60,000 nucleotides of DNA from Antedon mediterranea (Eukaryota > Echinodermata > Crinoidea > Comatulida > Antedonidae), in contig NC_092678.1 of assembly GCF_964355755.1 (NCBI RefSeq), forward strand, positions 25,526,365 through 25,586,364, given 5' to 3'. The position numbers were made by a program, and so were the translations under genes. Shown one piece after another: positions 23,901 through 38,900 of the stretch (the first letter of the stretch is position 1; each line of letters begins with the position of its first letter). The notes below the pieces were generated by a model. The model was not told the DNA's origin. It was given only the letters and a program-made list of their open reading frames with translations, and did no database searches.

Positions 23901-26900
23901 CAAAATTATTAAGAATTATTATATTATGATTTGAAATATTAAGGTATTATAATTTTGTGTTAATAATATTGTGAGGTAATTTCCTAATTGATCGTAATCA
24001 AAACGGTACTGGGTTTGGTCTACTAGCGGTTCCTGCTCCCAACTTGTCATCCATTCATAGAAGCCTTAATGAAGTAAGCCTATCTGGTGGTAGTAAGTAG
24101 ATCATTTATAGATATTTGATTGATGGTTTTACTTCAGTTTTGACTGAATGAAATTGTTTAAAAAATTGTTTGGGCAATCAGTTGAAAAGCTAATTAAGTA
24201 CTAAAAGAAAATTTAAAATAAATGTTTAACCCTCTTTTTTAAAAGAAGCATTTATACTGATCATTGTCATTAAGTATTTCAATAGGGTATATATGACGGG
24301 AGGGTTAGGTTAATGTTGACAAAAAATGTATCAAAGATCCTACTTCCTAATGAAAGTGTATTGAAATAATTGTCAAAAAATGGATTAAAAAACTTTAAAA
24401 CGAAAGTAAAACACTTTTAATAAACATGTGCTCTATCATCTTATTTCATTTGAGGTCAATTCTTCAAGTGAACATCACAAAATGTTTATCAAAAAATAAC
24501 TAAATTTTTCATAAAACTATTCATTTTTAAACATCTAATATTTCGTATTAATAAAATTAGCTTTTTGGATAATTTTGGATTTTCTAACTACTGTAATATA
24601 CAGTACCTAACTAAATGAAAACATACTAATATTAAAAATTACATTTATTATAAAATATTAAATCCTTCCATCTTCATTTAATATTTATTTTCTAGACTAT
24701 ATATTCAAACTAGTTTGACAAACAAAATGTGATGTGCCCAAATATGGTCGTTATATGACCAAATATGGTCGTTATATGACATCATCATGTCCATATATAG
24801 GCACATCACATTTTTTTGTAACGTAAAGGTTGATAATGTAGGCTTTGGTATTGACTAGTTCTGTATATAATATATCGTTACAATGAAATGGATAAGCCAT
24901 CAAATGCTTCATTCTTAAATTGTGTGTAGATTTAAAGGGAAACTTTAGTTTCCAAAGTAATATCCTGACACTAAAAAAAACAGCTGATAAATTAATTACT
25001 TTGAATAAATTCTAGTCAAACATAAATTCTATTGTACTACATTACGGAAATCAACTATATATATTGGCAATAGTATTATTTTTACTCACTAGTAAAATTC
25101 CTGAAAAATTCCATGATCCCCAAATTTTAAAACTGTTCAATATCACCGCATCGAGAAGGCTGTTTGAAACAGACCGGTTGAGCCTTATGTGGCTTATCAG
25201 ACGACACTACTACAACCCATGCATGAGAAATGACTCAGAAACATATATAAATAAGTGTACTACATCCTACAGTACCTACAATCATGACCTCCAGCAAAAC
25301 ATTTCAACAGAGGAACGGCGAAAAAGATTACAAAATCAGTCCAACATGATATCAACCGTTTACATATCTTAACCATGATAGGAGTGGCAATGTTATTTAC
25401 GTCACATGCAACAGTCAGAAATCTACCACTTAGACAGAAGTATAAGTAAATAAAAATCAATTAAGATTGTACTGATTCTAATCTTAAGTAGAACTTAGGA
25501 ACTTATCCATGGTAAAAAAGAAATGATGGTGCTAGTACATTGGTATGTTTGTTACTCAAGGTTGTGGTTATGTACTCTTCCATTTTCAGGGGTGTTCTGT
25601 ATTGCTCTGGAGAGAAGGGCTAATGTTGGTTTATCCAGGTAAGCGGCATACCTACTTGGTTTGTGCAATTTAACCATTTTGAAGTGACAAGTAAATTGTA
25701 ATCACTGTTTTGGAGGAGCATGTTTTCCTGATGCTACAGGATTTACTATATCTAATACTGTTATTAAGGATAAAGGGAAAGCCCCATAAAAAATACATTT
25801 GATAAAATTTCATCTATCTACTTAATATAAAAGAAGGAAATAACTATAAATAAATTTTGAATGAATTGATATGCAAAGTTTTGTATCAAACAAACCATGG
25901 TTTCAGTTCTGTTTTTTGGTAAAAAATCAATAAAACTTTGTTTTCTTGTCGCCTTTGAGTCTATTGACAGTCGAAACAAAAGTAAACATATCAAATGTTT
26001 CAAAGTAAAGTAAAAATACACAGTATATTTTGCGGTAAAAATGTGTATGTACGCTTCTCTATCCATCTATCGCCACCAAATCTATAATGGCACTCAGGTA
26101 AATGAAATATCAACAGTACACTTGTACATCACTCATCACATCTACTTCATTACTGTATATCTATTATTAAATCCTGTTAGGGAAAGAAAACTTTTTAAGT
26201 CATTCAAAGCCTTTAATATTTTATTACACTTTAAAACTCTTCTTCGCTAAATCTATTTGACAAGTTTCTGAATGGACGCCAAGTTATATAATCACAGTGA
26301 CTACATGAACAGTACCACCTACTTGTTACCCACGGTAACCTACGATAGTAAAACTTGGACGCTACTTCTTTAAAATCCTTCAACTATAACAATTTTCCTT
26401 TAGATAATAATTGAATTAGAAAAGTTATTTTTGGAAATTTATTTCTTAAAATTAATGCAATATACTGTAAAGAAATATTTGTTTAGTATATATATACAGA
26501 TTGCTTTTGCTTTCTGGAAATTTCTTGGTTTTAGGCCGTTAATATTTTGTTAGAAACAAGTCAACTACAAATTCCAAAGATGCATTCAAAAAGAGCTTGA
26601 AATCAGTCATGCATATAATGTGCAAAAGTTTTGACCAATCAGATGCAAGAGCCTACCCCGTCTCTGTTGTGGTGTAATCCAAGTATCAATTTCAACATAA
26701 TCATCCGAATCAGAATCTTCAGATTCAAAACTCAAATCACCGCCGGACATCTTAAATACTTTCATTTCAATTTCTTCTGGTTTTCTCGAAATTCTCAGAA
26801 CTTCATCGTAAATGCGCAGCTCCTGACCTCCTCCCTTGTCAGGAATTTCGAAAAAAATGTTGCGTTCCGGGCCAATGGATACAATTGACGCTCGTATGCC

Positions 26901-29900
26901 CCTTTTTAATGAATCTAATGAGGACATGGAGAAATAAGTTACTGTAGTTTTCCATGATGAGGATAAATGATTATATTCATTGGTTTTAATATTTAACATC
27001 AAATAAAATGTTGCTTTCTTCGTTAGTAGGTATGACATTTTATGGACGCGTGATAAATAAGTTAGTTCTCCACGATAAGGATTTACTATATAAATTGTTT
27101 GTACTTAAAATTAAATAAAATGTTGCTTTTCGTTAGTACAGCCAACTTTTTCTGTGGCTAATGTTTTCAGGATTCGAACATAGCCCCTGGATTTGTAAAG
27201 CAGGCACACTTATTAAAATGCTACAGTGCCACTTTGAAGATATTAAGAGAGGAAATAATTTGTAATTGTAGTTAATGTTATTATACATTTGGTTTGAGGA
27301 CATACCTACTTATGTTTTGATAAGACAACAAGGTCAAATTTATAAGCATGACCTTGATGCTCAAGTCAAAGGTCATATAATTTACGAATAATTATTATTA
27401 ATTTTGATAAAGTAAATATAATTTTAGTTTGAACAGTAGTTTTGTTGTATATATAGAAAGTATCACCTGTATTAAAGTAACTTCCTAATTTAATTGCGAA
27501 GATGACTAAAATAAAATATATCTAAATTAGCTAATGAATATTTATGATATATAGGTTAAAAATAAATAATAGGTAATTAACTAATAAGAATGTTGTTACT
27601 CTTGCTTAAGTACAGATACAGCAGTAGTATTAGATTTAAAATCTTAATACAACTACAATACAAAAGCTATAGTATGTTGTACAGGCACTGTAAGTGTTTT
27701 ATTTTATATGAATTTGATAAATCTATGTAGTAATTGTAATTAAAATCATTTTACGGCCTTTCAAAAAGTTTCTAATAATTTTTCGTAGAAGGCCGTTACC
27801 ATGAGTCACTTGTTAGATCAACCAGAAATGAGTTAATTAAGGGGAGGAAGCATTGAGGGCACGGGTTATACACAAAATATAGGCCTACTAAATTTTATCA
27901 GTATTATCATATTTAATGTAAAATATTTACATTTTAAATGTTTATTAAAAACACTTTATTGATAAAAAATATAATGGTATAAACGTAGATCTCGAGTATA
28001 CCAGCAGTGAAGTAAAATGTCATTATTTATTTTCAATTTTTTATTACAAAATAAATATTATTTGGTACAAAATGTAAAATAGGAATCAATTATCATAAAA
28101 GCTACATATTTAATTTAATCTCTTTTTGTCAAAGTTAATTTTTGGATAACATTTACCATATAACTATATTTTGTTGTGCTAATTTTTCTGGCTGTTTTCT
28201 TTATCGTTTTGATTTAGCTTTTTGTTTATTTTATTTTCATCTACATTGAGATCCAACCACAGCATTGTCATTTTTTCAGTAATTTGCCTTTGGATTTATT
28301 TTGTTGTGGGGGCGCTTTTTTTCGATACAAATGAAGCGGAAATTGATAGTTTTCAGATGATTCTCCTGAGATTAGAACTTCACTGATCAGAAGGACATAT
28401 TAATTAAACCTGCCAAACGTTAAAAAATACTAAACTATCTGGCAACCTTATTGACAAGTACTTCCAGTATTATAAGGATTTGTAAAAGATAAATCAATTT
28501 CATTTATTTTTATTGGATTAATATTAGTATACTACCATACCAATAATGAGGTTAAAATATATATAATTAATAACCGTGAACCCTGTCGTGAACGATCAAT
28601 TCTTTTAGTCATTTACTGCCAGGCCTAGGAAGACCACAGATAAATCGAAACACCATTTATTTAAACTTAATGCAACAGATTTACATTCAATTACTCATAA
28701 AAGTAAAGCAGATAATGATATATTTCAGTTAAAACGCTGCTGAATTAGAGGTAGATAAATACTCTCTGTCTACACTATCAAACTTTATATTACCAAAAAT
28801 GTGATGTGCCCATATATGGACATGATGATGATGTCATATCACTATCATATTTGGACACAACCATACATGGGCACATCACCTTTTTTTGTCACATAAAGTT
28901 TGATAGTGTAGACAGAGCTTAACTCAACAGCGTTCTAACTGAAATATAAAATTATCTATGATAGTGTAGACAGAGCTTTAGAGATTGATAAATACTCCTA
29001 CCATATTCGTTTATTACTAGATTTAAAAATTGTAAAATTAAATAAATTTAAAGAATTTTTTCCGAGTGATAATGTTTGACCAAGATGCAGTCATGCATTT
29101 CAGTCTCACCTCTCTGTTCTTTGGATAAACTGTGAGCTACTTGACAAATATCTTCCGCTAAAGAATAAATCCAATCATCTGATTTTGGAAGTAACGGTGA
29201 ATTTAAAAAAGATTCTTCTTTGATTGCATGTGACCTCATGCTGTCCGTACTCGCTGACCGTTGTACGTTATTTTGTGGAATCTCCTGGAGCCTACTCCCG
29301 CTTCTTAAACTTTGACCTTCGTAAAAATAATATTTTTTTTCAATAATAAAATAAGAAGAATGTTGTTAATCTTGCTTAAGTCCATGCTTAATTACGTGCT
29401 TTAAGTGCAGCTACGGTAGTAATTTGTACGCTGTTAAAAGTGAAAGTAAATCTATAATGACCGCTTTTAATGCAACAATATTTCATCATGATGATGTAGC
29501 ATTTATACAGTAGCAGTAAGTAAAGTGGAGGAGTTCTGTTTTGACCGTAGTAACTTGAGTTCTGTTTTGACCGTAGTAACTTGAAATCGGTTTGACCGCT
29601 TTCAATGCATTATACCAAACCCAACATGCTGTTTGAAGTCGTCGTCAAAATTCAAAGAGTTAAAAATTGAAGAGAGCTTCATGCTTAAGATAGAGACGAT
29701 AGAAATGGTATTCCATGCAGAAATAAGCCCAACCTGTTTTTCCTTGTAATCTACGCATACGAGACTGTTGTAACCGCTCAGCGATTTCTATGAAACTTTC
29801 TTCTACCGGAGCCGGTTGCGCCGGCGACAGCCACATGTTGACGTCTGGTATTGAGCATGACCGACGCCTTCTTCTCAAGAAGTCCGGATTTCTGCGAACT

Positions 29901-32900
29901 TTATTACGACGCATCATTACAATTTCTTCATATTCAGGCTCAGATTCAATCAAACGTTTTTTAGCTTTAAAAGTTAAATTTTGATTATGAACACACAAAA
30001 TAAAAGTAATATTAAATCAAATTTGTGAATTATAATTTTTTTTTTTAAGTTGACACGCATGAGGATTTTTCTCAGTAAATATTAACTACAAGTTATAATT
30101 TGTTTAAATTAAAAAACCTTGACATGATAAAGTTATTTTAAACAACACTACAATAAAACAACATATTTACATACCAACTTAAATTAATATTTCAAAATCC
30201 CATCAGCCAATCAAAGCAACCTATAACATTAGTAAATCCTTCGTATAGTAATTCCTGTTCCTTAATGATGTACAGTTAAATCCAAAGAACATAAATGTTT
30301 GATAAATTTTTTCGAATGAAGATTAAAAATCATATGATTCAGTTTTCAATGCATCAGATATGCTAATGGGGAGTTAATCATAGCCCAAGCATTTAACAGA
30401 AGACGATGTATTATAAATACGCATCATTTGATTGGCTGTGAAGATTTACTCATACAGATAAAAATGAGGTCCTGGCAGCAGCAACGTTAAAGATCTAAAA
30501 GTGATTGGTAATTTGGCAAATTACTTTAGTACATGCTAAATTTCCTGCCATCGTTTCATGCATCAGAGGCCCTTAGTGGTAATTTTTTTTTTCTTGCAAA
30601 ATTATTATCTCTGAGATGTTTAGTGAGTCAGTAATGTCCCTCACATACTGTCATAAAGTCCTTGATGACATTACTAAACTTTTAGCATTTTCTGGAAATT
30701 TATTCAAATTTATCAGTGTTCAACAGATTACCTAATTATGGTGTTTTTTTCAATTGAATTAAAATACAACTGACATATTTACTGATATGATATCTATTTT
30801 TCATAATGTTAATTAAAATTGAAGCAATAGATAAACTATTTTAAAAAGTTAGACATTTATGAAACTATAGGTGGCAGCATTGAAGGTTTCACTTGGTAAC
30901 AGGTGATGTGTTGTTTATTCATGCATGGGGGCGCTAGATAGAATACTAAGAAAGCAATAATAAAACGGAGCTTGTAAACAATCTTGGGTACTTTGATCTT
31001 CCAAGTTTGTATAAGAATACTAAGTACATACTGTTAGTCTACTGTTGGTTTTGTTTCATGTTCCTAGAAGAGAATTTTTTAGTTGATCCAATAAATCGAA
31101 AGTAATAAAAATGGTACGTTTTGCAAACAATCAGTGGATCAACAAAAAAAGAAAAAATTCTCTTCTATAATATTTGGATCCAAATGAAATTATTTCAATG
31201 TGCATATTTCCTGTTATGGTGGGGGTAGCAGTGATGTAGCCCCAAGAAATAAAAGTGGTATGGTTTTTGAACGAAACAATTTCGATTCAAGCCACTGGGT
31301 TGTCAAAGCCTCTGTGAAAAGTGGTCAGGTTGAAACCTTACCAACCATACTGATGGCTACGGCCCTGGGTATTAGTCAATTCTGCATTCATTTTTTGGTA
31401 GTACCTTAAACCCATGTGTTTCATTTTATGAATCCAAAGTTTTATCTTCAGCTACTGTGTTTTATGTGTATAGTTTATTTTTATAGACAGTACACAAGAA
31501 GAAAAAAAAGTAGATTAAACTTGATTATTTTTGTCCATTAGGCGCAGGAGCCCCGGATAGCGTTACGAAGTCGTTAACTCTGTCAGCCCATGGTCAACCC
31601 AACTAATGTGTTTTTCCCAAGGACAACTTATCAATAACTAAACTTTGTCACCACCCATAAGTGTGCTGTTCATTTCCTATTGACCAATGAACACCAATGT
31701 AACTGGACCTGAGTTTCTTGCTATTCGACCTTGGGTGCAAATTATACAATTAATTGATGTTAAGGCCACTGACTACTCTTTTCTGTATAGAAACACTGAA
31801 TTGACTGAATAATAAGAAAACCCTACAATAATTTCTACTACTACTTGTTATGGTGTTATACAAGAACTATATTAAAAGAATTGAATGTCTGGAGAATGAA
31901 AAGTTAAACGTTATAACTTATATGTAAAACATCACTTAGATGATATCTATCAGATATATCATTTTCTAAAAATTGTTTCATTAGTTAGAATAGATATCAC
32001 GGAATACCAATACTGATCTGGACTCGGAAATTCAAAATGTAGCAGGCAACGTTTCACCAATGAAAACTTTCAAGACAAACAAAGTATCATAATTATCATG
32101 ATATCCATTTTTATTTAATAACGATAAATGGATATAAATATTTCGTCTTTTTTGTTATTTTGTGATGGAAAATATATTGAGTGAACATTGGCTGAGCTTA
32201 AATGTTCCCCGTCCCCTTAATGTCCGCTTTATAGGAGTGTCCCCTCAGTAAGGATTTGCTGTTTTGCCCCTTAATAATAAATTATGATGTCCATCTTATC
32301 CTCTCAATTTTAATGTGCTACACCCGATAATAGAATACACATCTAGCTCGTATGTACTTTAAAGAACCTAGTACATCTTTCGAGACGAGTGGGGGGTTAC
32401 CCCGGTGTATTATCACAGCCACTGATCACCAACTGGGCCCTCTGGGAGACCAGTCTTTGATTGAAGAGGTTACCCATTATAAATATATATTTCAATTCAA
32501 TAGAATAACTGTACAGTAGGCTCCCATTTGATGCAATGTGTTACCCAATGTGCTCAATTTGATTGTGCTACCCAAATCCATGCTATCCATTTGAAATAAT
32601 TTGCTATCCATTTGAAATAATTTGCTATCCATTTGAAAGAATGTGCTACCCGATAATCCGTATAGAATAATGTACAGTACAATTACATATATCCATTTGA
32701 TTGTGCTACCTAATGTGCTATCCATTTGAAATAATGTGCTATCCATTTGAAAGAATGTGCTATCCATTTGAAAGAATGTGCTACCCGATAGTCCGTATAG
32801 AATAATGTACAGTACAGTACTATATCCATTTGATTGTGCTACCCAATGTGCTATCCATTTGAAAGAATGTGCTATCCATTTGAAAGAATGTGCTACCCGA

Positions 32901-35900
32901 TAATCCGTATAGAATAATGTACAGTACTATATCCATTTGATTGTGCTACCTAATGTGCTATCCATTTGAAAGAATGTGCTACCCGATAATCCGTATAGAA
33001 TAATGTACAGTACAATTACATATATCCATTTGATTGTGCTACCTAATGTGCTATCCATTTGAAATAATGTGCTATCCATTTGAAAGAATGTGCTATCCAT
33101 TTGAAAGAATGTGCTACCCGATAATCCGTATAGAATAATGTACAGTACAGTACTATATCCATTTGATTGTGCTACCCAATGTGCTATCCATTTGAAAGAA
33201 TGTGCTATCCATTTGAAAGAATGTGCTACCCGATAATCCGTATAGAATAATGTACAGTACTATATCCATTTGATTGTGCTACCTAATGTGCTATCCATTT
33301 GAAAGAATGTGCTACCCGATAATCCTTATAGAATAATGTACAGTACTATATCCATTTGACTGTGCTACCTAATGTGCTATCCATTTGAAAGAATGTGCTA
33401 CCCGATAATCCGTAGGCTATAAGAATAATGTACAGTACAATTATATCCATTCGATTGTGCTACCTAATGTGCTATCCATTTGAAATAATGTGCTACCCGA
33501 TAATCCTTATAGACTAATGTACAGTACTATATCTATTTGATTGTGCTACCCAATGTGCTATCCATTTGAAATAATGTGCTATCCATTTGAAATAATGTGC
33601 TATCCATTTGAAAGAATGTGCTATCCATTTGAAATAGGCCTAATGTGCTATCTATTTGAAAGAATGTGCTACCCGATAATCATAGAATAATGTACAGTAC
33701 TATATCCATTTGATTGTGCTACCTAATGTGCTATCCATTTGAAATAATGTGCTATCCATTTGAAAGAATGTGCTACCCGATAATCCGTATAGAATGCACA
33801 GTACAGTTATATCATAGTTATATCCATTTGATTGAGCTATCTATTGTGCTATCCGTTTGAACTAATGTGCTGTCTGTTTGAAATAATTCAGGGGTTTTTT
33901 TTAAAATATGTTTTGCTATCCATTTTAAACGTGCTAAACAAGTTACATATTTGTTGATATAAATTTGCGGTACACCACGTAGGCCTATATTAGTTCTGAA
34001 AAGAACTGTTGAGTTGCTTGACGTTTCGATTTAGGCCTACTCCAAAGTCAAAGTCTCCAAAGCTATTCCATCATGTCGTATTCGGGGAATCGCCCACAAG
34101 TGTTTTCTCAGAGAAGGGTATGTTCTGTATGCTATTTTTTAATAATGTACAAAAAATGAAATGAAAAATCATATTAATTATCGGTATGTACGGAGGAAGC
34201 TCGAACAAGACGAAGCGCGAAACAAATAAAAGCGCAGCGCGAAACATCTGAAATGATATACAATTTCTCAAAACATGAAAACACAGAATATATTATATTA
34301 ATATAACTTTTTAATATTTCTAAAGGCTCGGACAAGGAAGAAGGGCCTTAAAAAACTGAATTGCTATATGTTAGACCACATTTCCATAACTTTTCAAAAC
34401 TCATCGAACCCTCTGCTAGTAGGCCTAATTAATATAGGAGCGTATCGCCAAATCATTAGAGAAAAAAAAACATGGCATGAAGATGTAATTAATCAAACAA
34501 CGGCCAAAGAATACCAACAATTTTAATTTAGGTTTTGATTCGTAATTACTAATGTGGTGGACTAAGCCTAGTTTGAAACTATAGTGACCATTTATTTTAG
34601 AAAGAAAGATAGAGAAATTTGTTTCCATCTCCATGTTATTGTTAATACCAAGGCACTTTTCAATTAAAAATTCTGGCCTAGTATTCTTGCAAGGTCGTCA
34701 CAGCTCCAGTTACAAAGGTCGTCACAGCTCCAGTTACAAACGGTGATACAAAGTGTCAATCATTTGACCAGTGAACAGCCCACTGGTAGGATAGTCCTTG
34801 AAACCGTCCGTAAAACACATTAATCACTCACATCAGTCATGCCGCTAATGGTTGAAAACCTCACTTTTTGGGGTTTTCAAACGTAACGCTATCCGGGGCT
34901 CCTGCGCCTAATGCATAAAAGAAGCATAAATTAGAATGCATGTCAAGTCAATGTCAATATAATGTCAAACATTAGGAACTAACATTATATTGGTTGATGT
35001 CAGAGTTCAAACTCAATGTTGCGTGACCAGCTGTTCCTCTTTAAAGACTATGTTTATGATTATTTACTTTGAATTTTTTTACCTGTACAGCTTATTTCAA
35101 ACTTTCAAAATTTAGTAAAAAAAGAGAACTGTAATGAATAAAACAAATCTATGAAAAGTTTTAAGTTGCTGATTAGTTTTGACCTTGCAAATATTTAGAC
35201 TAATTGTAACTTGTGGTTTAATCCTAAAGAATTGGAATCAAACCCTGTGAAATATCCGGATTAACTTTTTAAACACTGAACAGTTACCATTTCATAAGCC
35301 ACAGTAGCTTGGGCTTTAGGCTCATAACAGGTGGACATGTTGGCTGTAAACGCCAGCCATTAAAATGCCTTTAGCCAGTCTATTAATACTGTAGTACTCT
35401 ACATTATAGTTTACAGAATTATCAGAATCTTCCAAAAGATACATACTGTCATCTGATGTGAATTCTCACAGAAAAATAGATTGAAGAAAAAAAGAATGTA
35501 TTTTAATCCGCTACTATAATTCTACTATAACTCCTGTGATTAATAAACTAGACCTATAGTGCCCGCTATGGCACAAAAGAAATTTATTTATTTATTACCT
35601 TCTCCAGCTTCTTCCAAATTTAAATCCAAAGACTTAATTCTGTCTTTCACACTTCCGATTCTTTTCTCCTCCATTTTGACTAAACTTATCCACGTAAATA
35701 TAGAACTGTATTGACCGATATCAAAGTGATCAAATAAAATGTTAATGACTGCCTATATACACAACACTGTTTATAGTAGATAGCAGGTATACCTAGGACT
35801 CTACTAAATTCCTTACGCAACACACAATTTACATATTACGTTGTTCCTTAAAATATAAACATCCTTCTTGACAGCTATAATTATATTATATCTTCACGAA

Positions 35901-38900
35901 TAAAGTTGAAGTAATGACCGGTATTTTTCCATAGTTTTTAATTCTCTGCAGCTTCAACTTCCATTTGTTCTTCAATGGGTATTAGTTATTAAATCAGTAC
36001 TCTGCCCATATAAGGATAACACAACAACTGGTATGAACAAACACTACCATCCCACTAGGGTTGGTCAGATTATCAGTGGACGTCTACTTCAACTTTTAAA
36101 TCCACGTTCTAAATTAGTTTAGCACTCCTCTTCAATCACAAACAGAATACAATGAAACTCTCTTACAACTTGACAAAAGCTAACCAGGACATTGCATCTC
36201 AACAAACTTTATGTAGATGTATGCTTTGAAGCGATAAAAACGCCTTTCATTTTTAATTGAAGTTTGTTGCGCTTCAACGAATTGACCTTTTGACAATTTA
36301 TTCCCATCGATACTAGACAATATCAGGATAGTTTGCATAAAAGTACAGTAGTATAAATAGTGTTTGTATCGTTAGCAGTAGGAATAAATAATAAATATTT
36401 ATTTCAATGACAGTTTATTTCACATTAAACTCAATAAAAATTTATTGATCAATCAATAATATCAATGTCACGGCTGTTTCAAGGAAACGTATAAAAATAG
36501 ACTTTATTTATGTTGCTATGGGTAATTAAAAGTAGAATAAGCATATTATCAATTAATGATGAGATAAGTTTAAGGAAAGGACGGCAAAAACTATTATAGC
36601 CAAGGAAGTATTTTGCTGACAAAACCAACTTTTAATGAAATTTAATTTCCAAAAATGATACTCATGCTATGTCTCTAGTACTAGAGGGATAGAGTACTGT
36701 CTCTAATCATGAACCATTTATTTACAAAATTGGTGGCGTCCCCTAGAAAGCAAATGTCATTACGAAATGAATATATTTAATAATAAAAGAAAAAAAAACC
36801 TATGCTTGAGTCAGGGACGCCAAAACAAAACAGACGACAAAAAAAAAAAAAAATAGTCTTTATGATATTACTGGCAGCTTACATTTAACATCAATATTGC
36901 AGATTCTTAGTAGCTTGTACAAAAACGTTTGGTTGAGTGGCAGGGTGCATAAAGGTTACAGGTTCGAGGGTTATTACACTCCGTTTTGCTTACTCGTTAA
37001 TTTCCTTTTTCTGTCCATCTTGGCGTATCGCATGTAATGAATTTGTTTTTGGATATGTTTTGTATTTGCTTACAAATGTTTCTGTCTTGTAATTATTAAC
37101 TCAAGAAACGAAACAAATTCAGGCCAGCTGTTGGCTTTAGAAATTATTGGCATTTGTATTTTTACTTGGACTGGATATCAGTACTTTAGTTGGTCACTTG
37201 ATTTCCTGAACCTGGAATATTCTTTTCCTTAGTAGCAGGTCCAACTTTTCTTGACCATAACCTAATAGAAAAGGTGTGTTATGTATACCAAAAAAAAACT
37301 ATGAGACCTACCTTCTTCTTCTTCTTCTTCAGGACCATTTACTGAAACAGTGTATAAATCAGGTGACGGCGTCTCACGAGGCATTCTAGTATTGTCCGGC
37401 GGTTTTGTATCATTATTTTGTGCTCTAAGAAAAAGTCCCTTTAGGTTTTTCATCGGCAAAGTGTTCCCACTAAGATCTGCTAAATTAGGTACTGATCTGG
37501 AACGCCTTCTTGAAAAGAACTCATCGTCTCTCGTCGCAGAGCTCGGTCTCAATGGTACATTGTTCAATGGGTCAAAGTCGAATTCTAGATCTGCAAAATG
37601 ACAATTTTAAATTATTTTTACTTTCTGTGCAAAAAACAAATGAGAAAGTTATTGTAACTTAAATAGATGAAAGGATAAGAAAAAATGTTTTGAAGACTGA
37701 TAAAAGTTCCCACGACCGAGAACCACTTCTGCTTGATGTAGATACCTAAATTCAAACCATCTTTTTTACTTTACATATAATTTGTTTTGTTTAACGTTGA
37801 CTTTTTGGAACTTTTTCTTTAAATACATTTGTTCTTTATTTGTCGATTATACCAGATTACAATTTACAATCAAATGAATATTATTTTTTTATACAGTAAT
37901 TGAAAATCCAATAATTTTTTCCAGTTAGTTACATTGGCAATAAGGCAATAAGGAAGTAAGGTAGATAATTTATTTTTAGTTGGAATCAGAAACCGAGTAT
38001 AGTCAACACTTGATGTCGTCCAGTTTTGTTTTTCAATGATTATGTTTAAAAATCAGGAAGTGTAAACTTTGCTTTAATGCTCTTTAGAATCGTTTTAACT
38101 ATTATCTCCTTTTTGTCAATACAGTTTCATTATCATTGCCTCGTTAGTTGCTGTTGTTGGTAATGAATACTTATTCTTGTTAGTACCGTACTTAGTCAGG
38201 TGGTTTTTAACTACCCACTATACCAAGGTTAAAATTGCTATACCCATTGTTTTTTACTACTACATTTTTATATACATACAATATTATTATTGTTTCACTG
38301 CCTCATTAGTTACTGTTGTTGGTAATGAGTACTTATACAGCAAACTCGACTCCTAATACCGGACTCTCTAAAAACCAGAAACTCTCCCAATACCAGACTT
38401 TTTCTTGAGGACCAAACGGTCCAAATTCATTTTTATCATTAACACATTTCCGAATACCAGACTTTCCGGAAAACCAGACATATTAAACTGGCCCAAAACG
38501 TGTCCAATATTGGGAGAGTTGACTGTACTTAGTACCGTACTTAGTCTGGTGTTTTTTTTACTCCCACGGTACCAAGGTGAAAATTCGCTACATCTTTGTC
38601 AGTACACCTTTATTACTGTAGTACTACATATATATACATATATACGATATTGTTTACAATTAGAAAAGTTCCCCACTATAGTTAAATTTCTCTCGCTATT
38701 ACATTTTGAAAGAAAAATCTTCATGAAATAAATAATAAGCATTGTTCAATTTGCTTTGTACTATTTGCTATTTTTGTGTGTTACGGTTCACCTACCAATA
38801 ATGTGTAAGGCTATGCATACAGGCATTTCGTTTACAGTTTTATATAATACATGTTTACTCTCTCAATATTATTACTGTACTTCCTATTATAGAAACTTAA

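Larger units (their letters stand above)
31537..34918. mobile_element. 3.4-kb inverted-repeat-bounded element carrying a satellite array
   Basis: The left end CATTAGGCGCAGGAGCCCCG, continuing GATAGCGTTACG, is repeated exactly inverted at 34883-34914. Beyond this ~31-bp match the next ~150 bp on each side stay similar (AATGTGTTTT, AAGGAC, GCTGTTCA, TAACTGGA in the same order). The interior holds a truncated SINE and a ~1.3 kb satellite. No transposase-like frame and no clear target duplication were seen. Confidence 0.7.

Noticed and set aside
25064-25372. Plus-strand 102-codon open frame
   Set aside because: No recognisable motif, repeat or splice context, and AT-rich composition like the surrounding intron.
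32492-32767. Minus-strand frame with repeated 'FQMDS' units
   Set aside because: Produced by the 20-21 bp satellite; no coding signal outside the periodicity.
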